Source of the DNA: a virus
Direction: 5' to 3' (one strand)
IMG/VR virus record: IMGVR_UViG_3300048554_000002
Location: 1 to 63,628 of that record
Length of the DNA stretch: 63,628 nt
Shown here: in pieces, positions 50,601 to 60,600 of the stretch
Layout: each line of letters opens with the position of its first letter
How positions within the stretch are numbered: position 1 is the first letter of the stretch
The notes under the pieces: model-generated
Told to the model about the DNA's origin: nothing
Database searches by the model: none
Seen by the model: only the letters and a program-made list of their open reading frames with translations
Made by a program: the position numbers and the translations under genes

Positions 50601-53600
50601 GTAGCTGCGCGGCCATCGTAATCTGCGGCGATCATTTCTTGCACAAGCTCGTCGATTGCTTGATACGCAGAGTTATCCGGTACGTTCGGGCGTCCAAGCA
50701 GTGTCCTAACAAAATTAGAGATGGCTCGTACCATCTGCTGCCACGGATTACGTCCTTTGATTGTAGTCAACTTCAGTTGTGTTTGGAACTCAGGGTTGGA
50801 CAGCGCCTCTGCAACGAACTCATCCATCGTGGTCAGTCCGTATTCGTCAGCTAGTTGTTCCTTGGTTTCTTCAAACAACCTGTTTAGCTTTTTAGTCAGA
50901 GGATGCGATTTGTTTGCGATGATCCCAGACGTAGCCGCGTGTAACGCTTCGTGCAATAACGCGTGCCCGGTAAACCCTGTGTCTTTGTCTAGGTATATCG
51001 TGTTATCAGCAGGATCGAAGTAACCAGCTACCGGAGCGCCATCTTCCGCACGCAGGTTTTTTCTAGCTACAATCTTGGTGCCGCCCAAAGTTTCCGCGAG
51101 GCGCTTGGATAGCAACGCTATATCTTTCGACGGAGTAGTGAACCGCAATGCGTTCAGCGCGTCCACCAAGTTACCTTTGTTGATAGCATCTTTTACAGAC
51201 GGGCGTATCGGTGTGTCTATCACCAGCTCGGCGGGAAGCTGTAAGTCTTTTGCACTGATAATTTCTAGTTCCGCTAATTCTTCAGGAGTTAGCCTAGACC
51301 GTGCTTCAGCCACCCTATCTTTAGCATTATAATTAGCCTGTGCAGCGCGTGCTTGGCTTTCCATCTGTATTCCTGCCTTAACGTAGCTTTGTAGCTCGGC
51401 AGACATGCCCGTGTCTTTAGATGTTAGCCAATCAGTAATTCTACGCGCACTGGTTTTGCCCATGGATGGCAAATTGTTTTTTGGGTCTGACGTATAAAAC
51501 TTAGCCAACACAGGGTCATCTTTGTATTCTTGTGCGTTGCGTGTTCTGTCAGGCGTTTGCATACCTACATCGTATATTATTGCGTCTAGCGCAGCGGTAA
51601 ACGTAGGGAACTGATTGAAGTATTTTTGTACTGAGTTTGCAAGTTGTGAGCCTTTTGCTTTTGTGCGTTTGGCATCCATCAACTTGAGTATTTTGTTTTT
51701 GTCGGAAGCGGTCATAGGCGCTGCAGGCGCATCCTTATCAGAATCTGCTTTACCTTGACGTTGTATATCTGCATCTTGTTCCGCGAATTTTGCTGCTTGT
51801 GTTGTATCAGCTTCTTTTGCCTTGGCTGTTTCCGCACGCTTCTTGGTGGCCGCATCGGCCTTTTGTGTGGCGAACGTCTGTTTTGTAGTTTCTTTCACGG
51901 GTTCAGGCGCTAACGTAGGGTCTTCCACAAACTGTGGTTTACCTTCTGCGACTAGCGTTTGTTTGTTCACACGTACTCGAGTGCCGGGTATCCGTTGACG
52001 TGTTACAGGGCGATCTGGACCTTGGCGCTCGCGTCCTTCTAGTGTAGTTGGCTGCGGTTCCGCTGGTGCATCAGCTCTCCCAACGCCTCGCACAGTGCGT
52101 CCCACTCCTCGTCCGTCAGGTGCCGTAGTATCGGGGGTACTAGGAGCGGCTGCGGTGGGTCCGTCTGCACTGCTTGGTCCAACAGGCGGAACGCCAACTC
52201 CACTTGTTGCTGTGTCAACTGGTCTAGCATCTAATGGCTCCCCTGCATCTTTCATGGTGAGTGTAGATTTTTGAATAGTTTTAGGTTTTACGGGGTAAAC
52301 AAATTGTTCCTCGTTTGCTGTATCCTCCGCAAAAGCTGTGGGTGTATCTGGCTCTCTTAGCGGTCTAGCCTGCTTAATCTCTGCTACTTTATTCCGTACC
52401 GCTAACTTTTCTTGCTTGGTCAGCGTAGGTCGAGTCATACCCGCAGCAGTTATAGCCTTTTCTACAGCTTTCTCAGTATTTACTACGCTACTGGTTGTAG
52501 ATGCGGCTAACGCTTTGTCTACTACTTCCTTACGTCGATCCGCGGCTTGACGAAACGGGGCTTCCTGTGCGGCCTTAACTTGTGGGGCAGCGGTCCTAGC
52601 AAACAAATCTTTTTCTTGCGCCTCGGCCCTACCACGCCGTACCGCTGCATTGTCTTGTTGAGCAAGTACATCTAATAAATCAGGCTGCGCTTCGTCAAAC
52701 TTCCTTACACCTTCTAAAGTTTCCGCTACAGGTTCTTGTACTTCTCGTACTCTACCCTGCTCGTCTAACTCTACTCTTGGTGCTGCAGGACGCGCTGCAT
52801 CTCGTGCCGCGGCTTCTGGTGATCTTCTACGTTCCGCTTCTAATTCTGCGGCTAACAAATCAGGTTGTTCAAACGCTGCTACATCGTCCCGTTGTAAGGC
52901 GGCTTGTTCCTCGCGTTTACGCGCTTGTCCCTGTGGGTCTAACTTATTTGCAGCCGCCTGAGTCACAATGGAAGGATCACGTTCTACTACAGGCGTGGTA
53001 AGCTCATCCTCTATTTCTTCTTGTGCACGTTGCGCTAATTTAGTGCCCCGTTTTTGCATTTCTTCGGAAACAACAGTTTCAAGATCAGGTAAAGATATAC
53101 CTGTTCGCGCTACGATATCTTCCATCTCTCCAAGGGCCACATCACCCTCGGCGTCAATTATTCTGCCTATATCTGCACGGGCTTGCGCATTACCCAAAGA
53201 TTTACGTTGGTCGGCAATTCGTTTTGGTGGTGCCGGTAGGAGTCCCGCAATACCCGCTTCTGGAGACGGTAGTGCCAACACTTCTTCTTGCGCTGGCGCA
53301 TCTGCTGTAGGTTTAGTTTTACGGCTGTTTGTGAACGCGTCTACGAGGAATTGGATGGTGGCACCTGCACCGCCGCCTAGCGCAGCGGACTCGCCTGTGC
53401 CTTCTAGTATGGCCCGCTCTGGGTTATACCCACGCTCTGCTAAGTTTTGTACAATCTCTGCGGTAGCTTCTTGCGCTGCTTCTGCGCCACCTGTAACGGC
53501 GGCGTTTGATATGCGTTGCCCCATAGTCTCGACTACTTCAGGGCCAAGTTGATCCATCAACCTGTTAATCACAGGGACATCTACGGAACGCATGAAGCGT

Positions 53601-54247
53601 CCTAGTGGTGCGACTTCCAAAAGACCAAACGGTGCGGCCTGACGTATTGCACGGTTACGTTCTTCTTGAGTTGCGCCTGCTGCACGGGCGCGTTCACTAG
53701 CTTCGCCTGCTGCGGTTCCTACACCTAATAGTGCGCCTGCACCTGTGGCAATCCCCGTAGTAGCGGCAGCACCAAGAGACACAGGAGCAGCAGCAATACC
53801 CGCAGCAATACCCGCAATAGGTGCAGCAAAGCCTGCAATAGAACCAAACACACTACCAATTTTGTAGCTTAGATCATCCTGATCGCCACCTTTAGGTTTT
53901 ATGGCGTCAGCAATACCTTGTATCTTGCTACGTGCAGCGAGTTCAGCTTCTTCATCTAGTAAGGTAGCGGCACCTAGTGCGGCCATCTCGCCTGTGCCTA
54001 CAAACCCTGCGCCAAAACCTTTTCGTAGATCGCCAAGTACACCTGTTTCTTCAGGAATAGGAACAAAGTCTGGTATGCCTTGTTCCATTTCGGCTTGTCG
54101 TGCTTCTTGCCGCCGTAACCGCGCAGCTTCACGGTCTGCGCGTTCTTGTTTATTTACGAGGTCTACTAAGTCTTCTTTGGATGTACCTCGTGGAGCTTCG
54201 ACTTGAACCGTCGCCCCATCGCCAAAGGTGAGCGTATGTATAGCCAT
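47618..54247 (-). CDS. Giant internal virion protein with a metallopeptidase motif (2,209 residues)
   Basis: The N-terminus has a short beta-grasp-like start (IHTLTFGDGATVQVEAPRG), then Gly/Ala-rich, membrane-like stretches (about 110-190). A long low-complexity region rich in Ala, Glu, Gln and Pro follows (about 320-850). Near residue 1095 HALLHEALHAATSG contains HExxH, a zinc peptidase signature. The region about 1650-1950 resembles the LPD38-type domain of large polyvalent phage proteins (GNMAMLFKRFAISKYYMMA), followed by a hydrophobic span. It is likely ejected with the DNA. A second gene is nested at 52039-52230. Confidence 0.88.
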   Translation of the reverse strand: MAIHTLTFGDGATVQVEAPRGTSKEDLVDLVNKQERADREAARLRRQEARQAEMEQGIPDFVPIPEETGVLGDLRKGFGAGFVGTGEMAALGAATLLDEEAELAARSKIQGIADAIKPKGGDQDDLSYKIGSVFGSIAGFAAPIAGIAAGIAAAPVSLGAAATTGIATGAGALLGVGTAAGEASERARAAGATQEERNRAIRQAAPFGLLEVAPLGRFMRSVDVPVINRLMDQLGPEVVETMGQRISNAAVTGGAEAAQEATAEIVQNLAERGYNPERAILEGTGESAALGGGAGATIQFLVDAFTNSRKTKPTADAPAQEEVLALPSPEAGIAGLLPAPPKRIADQRKSLGNAQARADIGRIIDAEGDVALGEMEDIVARTGISLPDLETVVSEEMQKRGTKLAQRAQEEIEDELTTPVVERDPSIVTQAAANKLDPQGQARKREEQAALQRDDVAAFEQPDLLAAELEAERRRSPEAAARDAARPAAPRVELDEQGRVREVQEPVAETLEGVRKFDEAQPDLLDVLAQQDNAAVRRGRAEAQEKDLFARTAAPQVKAAQEAPFRQAADRRKEVVDKALAASTTSSVVNTEKAVEKAITAAGMTRPTLTKQEKLAVRNKVAEIKQARPLREPDTPTAFAEDTANEEQFVYPVKPKTIQKSTLTMKDAGEPLDARPVDTATSGVGVPPVGPSSADGPTAAAPSTPDTTAPDGRGVGRTVRGVGRADAPAEPQPTTLEGRERQGPDRPVTRQRIPGTRVRVNKQTLVAEGKPQFVEDPTLAPEPVKETTKQTFATQKADAATKKRAETAKAKEADTTQAAKFAEQDADIQRQGKADSDKDAPAAPMTASDKNKILKLMDAKRTKAKGSQLANSVQKYFNQFPTFTAALDAIIYDVGMQTPDRTRNAQEYKDDPVLAKFYTSDPKNNLPSMGKTSARRITDWLTSKDTGMSAELQSYVKAGIQMESQARAAQANYNAKDRVAEARSRLTPEELAELEIISAKDLQLPAELVIDTPIRPSVKDAINKGNLVDALNALRFTTPSKDIALLSKRLAETLGGTKIVARKNLRAEDGAPVAGYFDPADNTIYLDKDTGFTGHALLHEALHAATSGIIANKSHPLTKKLNRLFEETKEQLADEYGLTTMDEFVAEALSNPEFQTQLKLTTIKGRNPWQQMVRAISNFVRTLLGRPNVPDNSAYQAIDELVQEMIAADYDGRAATKMYLKIKTPAGAAQAINELGAKVINADKNFYDQAKELMGSAIPPVAKKVFLNLQPVNILGRLAESKIPMAPQLNNIINGMSSALRERNERLDPIVADLRKFKKDNLEKFNTLQALVPNATYERIDPRQADFNKAYGRDKNAEGYNEKEARAIHADLHKKWKSLGKEGQNLYAVVTNTFEASTAEVMKSIDENLAATIKDAATRKKAIDKLAKLLNMDRGVIKPFAPLTRQGNFRLAYNTIDPKTGKVERFVEYFTSERLREKAKRNLKEYNDGVLAKLPQGDKRRAYILKDWEEGTSSTVASFSQAPPDSFVFNVLQTLKANDVDATTIDSIAALALDMMPERSFMQSFRKRGDVRGFLGDKTPTGMAEEAFDLVDMVQNKGRDYNRQIVQMQYGAKIQGFKNELREFAPAEKTSTDVGLFRDKLEQIANFAQRPTVPRWSQVATSAGYGWTMGFNLSSAAITTFDVFMSTAPRLMGKYGDKAAMKAMGSASAILARSPKEKMVQVMGPNGKMTDRKVNTGMAGFSIANYDFDAADLPKELRDIEVLAEVATENAQINQTLNQEQLDMGNTKDVMEKINSWNSFLFHHAERYNREVAMTATYMLEVDSIKAKKAAALLKTGKSKAEAEKGSELTIDEKRQAAMTAVTETEFTLGATASAGRPVYAQSGIGNMAMLFKRFAISKYYMMARMTDEAFKTAKTEDDKVNRRIAQKQLGRFLVSTGLFAGVAGMPLMGALGQIYDLFVDDDEDDFDAMLRKTVGEGLYKGVINEALGVEVASRISLNSLLYRPPIIEKDQSQFFTLIEQLGGPIVGIGLSIERGVGLVQEGEILKGTEAILPAAARNIIKGGKQAATGEVETRRGDAVVEDIGVMQVLGQFAGFANADVIKTYEINKNERRKDAFLRTERTRLLRAANIAAANGDASGYREALKKIRDYNRELPRSARSKNLIMPDTIKKSRRAFDTRTKKMVGGIEYTPFMLRSLDEYDQGIQLFD
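52039..52230 (-). CDS. Nested gene inside the giant virion gene, different frame
   Basis: A 63-residue frame lies on the same strand as the 2,209-residue gene, within its low-complexity region. The product looks like a real helical protein (LTQQQVELAFRLLDQAVQTD, LTDEEWDALCEALGELMHQR). The ATG at 52230 has GGAG exactly 7 bases upstream, the spacing seen at most genes of this phage. Similar short proteins with a DEEWDAL pattern accompany such giant genes in other marine phages as far as I recall. Function unknown. Confidence 0.66.
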   Translation of the reverse strand: MLDQLTQQQVELAFRLLDQAVQTDPPQPLLVPPILRHLTDEEWDALCEALGELMHQRNRSQLH

Positions 54248-54250
54248 TTA

Positions 54251-56122
54251 TTAGTCCACACTAACATTTTGTAAATCTTCTACCGAACGTCCGCTACCCT
54301 TCAATATAAGGTCTTGTGCTATCGTTCTAGCAACTTCTTCTAACTCTAGCAGGCCACTTTTGTTTAACGCTGTGTTTACAATGAGCGTTATTCTAGCGTC
54401 TTCCGCTGCGATATTCTGGTCAATCTTCGCTAACTTCTCGACATCATCATCTCCCATTGCTTCAGCGCGTTGGATGTTTAAGTCTTGTAGCAATGCGGAG
54501 TTGTCTCTAGCGGTCTGAATGGCAGCATCCCGTTGCGCAGCAATATCACCTTGCACTTTATATGCAGCGGTTAAACGCGTCTGGTCCGCTAGGCGGTCAT
54601 TTTGTACCTTCTGCACTTCAATCTTCGCAAGGTCTGTTGTGTTCTGCATTTCTGCTTTTTGGGCGTCTAAAATACGGTCCGCATCTTTACCCACTTGCCG
54701 CATTTGTTCCGCAGTTAACGTGGTAGCACTTGCGATGGCAGCTCTTTCGTTTGCGTTGGCATCCGCAGCCATTTGATTTGCAAGCTGCAACCCTGCTCGA
54801 CCAAGAACAGAGTCATCCCCCATCTTAGCGCGTTCCATTTCAAACTCATCAAACAGGCGTTTTCTACGGTTGTTACGTGTCTCAGACATCGCAGCATACC
54901 CGCCACGCGCCGCAGCACCGATAGACCCCGTACCACCTGTACCGATTAAGAACGCGGTTAAGTCTTCGTCAGGACTGTAGTTTTCTTTGTCGAACGCTTG
55001 CATACGCTCTAACATCTCGTCGTACTTAGCACTTGTTTCGTCACGCTTCAGATACTCGTCTGATATATTCATACCCTTTCGCAGGGCGGCATCAGCAGAT
55101 GTTTCGTTTGTGGGTGACATAGCTGGACCAACTGGATTTACCGCACCGCCTGTTTGTGGGACGGTTAGAGATGGTAGCCCTCCTTCGTCTGGACTTGGTA
55201 CAGAGGGTGGTGCTTGATTTGGTAGGTTTGGTGCAGGCGCATCGGGTACAAGTGGAGGCATAGGTACTACAGAGGATGGTATATCTTCCGCATCATCAGG
55301 TCCGAGTGGCCTGTTTGCTTCTACTCGTGCGTCTATGTCTGTTGGACCTGCGCCTGTGCGAGACATAACTCTTTGTTCTGACGGTGATAGTAGGTCGATG
55401 TTTTGCCTAGCAGTTTCTGCTACATCCGCCCTAGCGGCCAAACCACCTGCTTCTTGCTGTGCCTTTATTCGCCGTGCAATGGCTTCGTCCGTAAGGCGTG
55501 TGGTTCTATTACGCCCTTGACCCAAACCTGTAGTAGGCATGTTAGCACGATAACGCGCTATTTCTTCTGGAGATACACCTAGTACATATCCGGGCCTAAC
55601 AACCCTATCCCCCTGCGCAAACGATACAATACCGCCGCCTGCCATCATCTTTGGCCCTTGAGCCATTCTAGCAGCGGCAAGCCCCTGTGCTTGAGGGGGT
55701 GCAGCTTGAGGTCGTCTAGGTTGCGCACCGCCGCCAAGGCCCGGAAGGCCCGCTATTCCTGCAGGTTTACGAGGCTGTGCCTTCGTCATGCGTTGCATGT
55801 TCTGCTGCTGCATCTTCTGCTTTTGATCCAACGTGCCCTTCGTACGTCCAGCTAGCTCTCCAAGCGTACCGCCCATCTCCTGTTTTGTTAGATTCAAGGC
55901 TTCTTGTTCGCGCTGTTGTGCTATAGTGCCCGGCTGCTGCTGCATCTTTAACTGCATATCTGCAGCTACGGCTTTCTTTTCAGACGTAAGTTTTTGCAAT
56001 GCCAGTAAGTCTAGGAGTTCCTTGTTGGCCCCGTAACGTTTCTGTAGCTGCTGTGGGTTGCCTCGGTAGGCATCCATGCGTTGTTCGATTTGTGCGTCTA
56101 AACCGCCGCCACCTAAAGCCAT
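54251..56122 (-). CDS. Virion-associated protein, helical and low-complexity
   Basis: The protein has 623 residues. Its Gln-rich start (QKMQQQNMQRMTKAQPRKP) is followed by MMAGGGIVSFAQGD, a segment I know from internal proteins of marine podoviruses. A Pro-rich middle and a long helical C-terminal part with RNNRRKRLFDEFEMERAKMG follow. Its place between the two giant genes suggests an ejected or core protein. Function inferred. Confidence 0.78.
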   Translation of the reverse strand: MALGGGGLDAQIEQRMDAYRGNPQQLQKRYGANKELLDLLALQKLTSEKKAVAADMQLKMQQQPGTIAQQREQEALNLTKQEMGGTLGELAGRTKGTLDQKQKMQQQNMQRMTKAQPRKPAGIAGLPGLGGGAQPRRPQAAPPQAQGLAAARMAQGPKMMAGGGIVSFAQGDRVVRPGYVLGVSPEEIARYRANMPTTGLGQGRNRTTRLTDEAIARRIKAQQEAGGLAARADVAETARQNIDLLSPSEQRVMSRTGAGPTDIDARVEANRPLGPDDAEDIPSSVVPMPPLVPDAPAPNLPNQAPPSVPSPDEGGLPSLTVPQTGGAVNPVGPAMSPTNETSADAALRKGMNISDEYLKRDETSAKYDEMLERMQAFDKENYSPDEDLTAFLIGTGGTGSIGAAARGGYAAMSETRNNRRKRLFDEFEMERAKMGDDSVLGRAGLQLANQMAADANANERAAIASATTLTAEQMRQVGKDADRILDAQKAEMQNTTDLAKIEVQKVQNDRLADQTRLTAAYKVQGDIAAQRDAAIQTARDNSALLQDLNIQRAEAMGDDDVEKLAKIDQNIAAEDARITLIVNTALNKSGLLELEEVARTIAQDLILKGSGRSVEDLQNVSVD

Positions 56123-56997
56123 TATGCGCTCTCCTCGCTAGAACTACCGCCGAATATTTGGTCGTATAGTGCTTTAATGCCGCCCGCCCCAGATAACACT
56201 TCTGATAGTGCGCTTGGTTCCGCGTAAGAATAAGTCTGTGCAGTTAGGGGTAACCCCTGCAACAAAGACTGCATATACTGCACCTGCTTGTACGGGAAGT
56301 CACGTTCTTCTTCAAACTGCAATCTGTCTGCTACGATACCTTCAGATTCAATCGCTCGCTGCGTAGCGCCCATATCTGCTAGATTTTGTAGTCCCTGCGT
56401 ACCGTACAGGTTAATCTTGTCCTGCGCGGTCATCCCACGGTCTTGTTCTACGTTGAACTGGTTAAGTGCTTGGGTGTACGCGTCTGCGTAGCCCGCACCT
56501 GTTATGCCTTGTAGCTGCTGCGCTAGATTACGGTTTGATTCTGCATCAAATAATGCCTGTGCTGATCCGCCGTAAGCCCCTGCAAACTTATTAGCGTTTT
56601 GTGCAGCCGTGATCCCTGCTTGCCGCCGTGCTTCCTCTAGTTGAGGGTCTAAAGACGCTTGTAGGTATGGGTTCATATACTGCTGGACTGCTGCGCCCGT
56701 GAACTGCTGTGGTTGATATCCTGCTGTACCCATCTGACTAGGATCAAACGCACTTGCTAACCCCGCTACACCTTGAAACGCTTGACTTTGTAGGTCAGAT
56801 GCACCCGCGGTAAGCGGACCCATATATGCGTTGTACCCCTCATTCGCCAGCGCTTGACCTTTGCCAAGCATTTCTGTGACGTATGGACCTACATAAGAAG
56901 AAAGAGAGGATTCTTTTCCCGTCATCTCACCTACAATATCCGATCCCCCTGTAAGCGGGTCGATTGGATTTGTTTGATTCGTTGTGGTTTCAACCAT
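56122..56997 (-). CDS. Virion-associated protein, Ala/Gln-rich
   Basis: The protein has 291 residues. The segments YVGPYVTEMLGKGQALAN, PYLQASLDPQLEEARRQAGI and FAGAYGGSAQALFDAESNRN are characteristic of a phage protein common next to large internal virion proteins. Probably helical. Its start sits 9 bases past the stop of the 228-residue gene. Confidence 0.8.
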   Translation of the reverse strand: MVETTTNQTNPIDPLTGGSDIVGEMTGKESSLSSYVGPYVTEMLGKGQALANEGYNAYMGPLTAGASDLQSQAFQGVAGLASAFDPSQMGTAGYQPQQFTGAAVQQYMNPYLQASLDPQLEEARRQAGITAAQNANKFAGAYGGSAQALFDAESNRNLAQQLQGITGAGYADAYTQALNQFNVEQDRGMTAQDKINLYGTQGLQNLADMGATQRAIESEGIVADRLQFEEERDFPYKQVQYMQSLLQGLPLTAQTYSYAEPSALSEVLSGAGGIKALYDQIFGGSSSEESA

Positions 56998-57005
56998 GGG
57001 TCACC

Positions 57006-57692
57006 TCACGCGGGTATAAATTTCTTAGGGTCTATCTCTTTACCCTGTTTATCGTTGCCTGTACGGGCTTTGCGTACACGACGCATCATGTCTTGTAATA
57101 CTTTAGCACCTGCATCGGAGTTACCGTTGCCTAGATGGCTTACAACATCCGCAGGAATAACAAACTCACCATCACTTAGTCGTGCTTCTTGCTTACCTTC
57201 AATGTTAGCAGGAACTTTGTCAGCCATTCCATCACTAGCACCATCAAGATATTTGCCTTCTTTTAACTGCGCAATACCCCCTGCAGCCATCCCTGTGGGT
57301 TCTTCCTGTACAGGTTCTGGAATACGTGGACCACCGGGTCTTCTACGTTCTTGTCGTGCAGGGTTAGCCGCGTTTAGTGCCGCCAAACCTTCCGCAGACA
57401 TTGGTGTTGCGGGAGCCTCGCCCTTTGGACGATATTGTGCCTGCGTAAAATACCGCTGCCCACCACTTCCGGGTCGTCTGTTAGGATCATACGTGCTAGG
57501 TACAGTTTCGCGCTGTACTTCGTACTCAGGAATATCGCCTTGGTAACCTGTTTGTGGGATGTTAGCTTGCCCAATACCAGACTGGTTTAGTAAGTAACCG
57601 CCTCCAAGACTTACAGCCGCACCAAGAAGATCAAGTTCCCCGTCTTCACCTGAAACAAGTCCTTTGAGTGCATTGTCTAACCAACTAGCCAT
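57006..57692 (-). CDS. Virion-associated protein with the LSDGEFVIPADVVSHLGNG motif
   Basis: The protein has 228 residues. An N-terminal Gly-rich hydrophobic segment (LLGAAVSLGGGYLLNQSG) and a Pro/Arg-rich middle lead to EARLSDGEFVIPADVVSHLG. That motif recurs in internal structural proteins of marine phages. A basic end follows. The gene overlaps the stop of the giant gene by one base. Confidence 0.8.
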   Translation of the reverse strand: MASWLDNALKGLVSGEDGELDLLGAAVSLGGGYLLNQSGIGQANIPQTGYQGDIPEYEVQRETVPSTYDPNRRPGSGGQRYFTQAQYRPKGEAPATPMSAEGLAALNAANPARQERRRPGGPRIPEPVQEEPTGMAAGGIAQLKEGKYLDGASDGMADKVPANIEGKQEARLSDGEFVIPADVVSHLGNGNSDAGAKVLQDMMRRVRKARTGNDKQGKEIDPKKFIPA

Positions 57693-60600
57693 TACATATC
57701 TCCAAGTATTCTTAGTAGCATATCATTTTCATCCTCAACCTGTCCACCCTCTGCAAAGCCACTAGCAAAAGCCAACGGACCCGCGGGATTATTTGCAGGT
57801 CGTGTAGTGGGCGCTCGTGCAGTTCCGTATGGACTTACAAACTTTTGTGCCTGTCCTTGGTCCCTGAAGATAGACTCAAAGCTGTAAGGTGTTATGTCCG
57901 CTAACGCATCAGGGGTTTTAACATCTACGCGTCTTCCGCCTATGTCCTCTGCTTGCATTAACATGTTTGCCAAATCATTTACGTTCTGTTGCTGCGTTTG
58001 CGTGTTAATTTTTGTGTCAATCTGGGTGTTCAGATCAGTAATCATATCGGTGATTGCGTCCGTATTTGCGTCTATCTCGCTGTATATACCTGTAGCGGGA
58101 GTGAACATGGACGTATCTGCAAGGGTAACATCTTCTTCACCCTGTAATGCTGTTTCTAACAGAGTTTGGTCATTTATGTCAATGATACCATCCCCAGTAA
58201 CATCATACTGCGTGATTAACTCCGCGCTGACATTTTCTTGCGCGATTAAGTCGATTACGAAGTCTATGTCTTCCTGTGTAACTTCTCGTGCAGGTTTACC
58301 AACAAGGTCTGCTACCGCGTCGATATCTGCACCAAGGCTGGCCTTTACGTCACCTATAGCAGTTGTAAAACTTTCCGTTAACTCGTCTTTAGTAGTACCA
58401 AGTTCTGCGAGTATGTTTGTTTCTGTGGTGCCCAGCGCGGCGGATAGTTCCGCAAGTGCGGCATCGACATCACCGTCATTCTTCTCAATTAATTCAGTTA
58501 GGCGTGTCTCTACGTCACCAATTTCCGTGGTTAAGCCTGCTACGTCCTCGGCAACATCCGCCACGTCCCCAGCAATACCTGCTACATCTTCTTTTACCTC
58601 TGCAACGTCCTCGGCTACAGCGTCTATTTCACCGCTAAGTTCTTCTTTTGTTAGCCCAAGCTGCTCCAACATAGCATCTTCAGTGAGGCCAAGGTCTTCA
58701 GTTAGTTTGTCAATCGCAGCTTGTAACGCCTCGTCGCGTGTAGCGCCTTCCTCTAACTCTTTGTATATCCCTGTAGCTTCTTTGGATTCATCTTCTGGTG
58801 TATTCGGGTTATCCTCAACGGACGGTGAACCCATAATAGACTTAATCACGTTAAACGTAGCAGTCGGCATATACGTGGTAAGCTGTTCACGTTGAAACGC
58901 CTCAAACCCTGCCGCGTCATAATCTTCGGACTCAGGATCAAACTGCCCTACAAACCGATCTACATCTTCTTGTGTTACATCTACAAGGCCCAACTCTTCG
59001 TAGGCTGCACGTACTTCACCAGCGTCAAAGAACCTTGGGTCTACAAACTCGTCGATGGCGGCTTTTTGTGTAGTCTGGTAGTTTTCGTCATTTACCTGCC
59101 CAGTAAACGCTGCAATATCTTCCTGTGACGGTTGATACCCGATAGCACTTAGGAACTCTTCTGCTTCTGCTGCGGTTACCTGCCGTGGGTCAACGTAGCC
59201 ACCGATAGCACTTGTCTGCGTTTCTTCTGTCTTAGAAGCCACAAACTGTGCGATTTCTTCTGGTGTTGCGGTATATCCTGTATCTGCAAAGAACTGTGTA
59301 GCTTCTTCTAGGGTGGTCGCTAACGGGTCGTATTCTGCACGCGCTTCCGATAGTTTTTCGGACGCGTAATTCTCCGCTACACCTTGACCTACATATGTGG
59401 CCGCTAGGGCGTCAGTTAGGGTAAGCCCTTCTTCATCGGCAATAGCCTGCACTTCTTCACGGGTAACCTGTCGTGGGTCTACATAAGACGCGATAAGTCC
59501 AGACTGTGTAGTTTCTTCAACCTGCGCAACAAACTGCTCGACCTGTTCATCTGTCGGTTCATATCCAAGATTTGTAAAGAACTCACGCGCTTCTTCCGCC
59601 GTGACCTGCCGTGGGTCTACGTAGGTTCCAACACCTGTTTCTGTAGTAGTCGCAAAGTCTTCTTCGCCTTGACCTACAAAATCTGCTACTTCTTCATCGG
59701 TAGCTTCATATCCTAGCGCATCAAACAATGCCTTGGCTTCGTCTGTGGTGACCTGCCGTGGGTCAACAAACTCTGCAATGGCGGCTTTTTGTTCTTCTTC
59801 AGTTTTAGACGCAACAAAGTCCGCAACCTGCTGGTCTGTAGGTGTGAACCCTTGAGCCTCAAAGAATTGTTTGGCTTCCGCAGTGGTAGTCGCTAGTGGG
59901 TCAAACTCGGCGGTAGCTGCAGCAAGTGTAGATTCTTGATCTTTTTGCCCAAGATACGTAGCGGCCAAGGCTTCTGTAAGTGTAAGTCCTTCTTGATCTG
60001 CAATGGCTTGTACTTCGGCTTGTGTGACGAATCGCGGGTCCACATAATCGGATATGGCTGTCTGCTGCTCACTTTCCGCTACTTGCGCAACAAAGTCTGC
60101 AACCTCTTCGTCGGTAGGCGTATACCCAAGGTCAGAGAAGAACTTGCGAGCTTCTGTATCAGTTACCTGTCGTGGGTCTACATACAGCGCCGTAGCGTCT
60201 TTCTTGTTAGTCTCGAAGTTTTCAGTGCCTTGCCCAACGTAGTTAGCGACTTCTTCATCTGTAGGTTCGTACCCTTGATCTTCAAAGAACTTACGGGCTT
60301 CTGCTTCGGTTACCTGTCGTGGGTCTACATAAGACGCGATGGCCTCTTTCTGGTCGGCATCTGGGGTTGCGCCCATATACGAAGTGATTTCTGCTTCTGT
60401 CGGTGTATAGCCTAAATCGTCAAAGAACTGTTCGGCTTCTGCGCGGGACGTACCTTGTGAATCGTACTCGGCTGATATTTCCGCAACGGCTGCGGCTTCG
60501 TCTTTCTGACCTACATATGCTTCCGCTTGCTCATCGGTAAGCGTTATACCCTCTGCAGCGGCGGCGGCTTTTACTTCGTCAGCGTCTAAGAATTTTGGGT

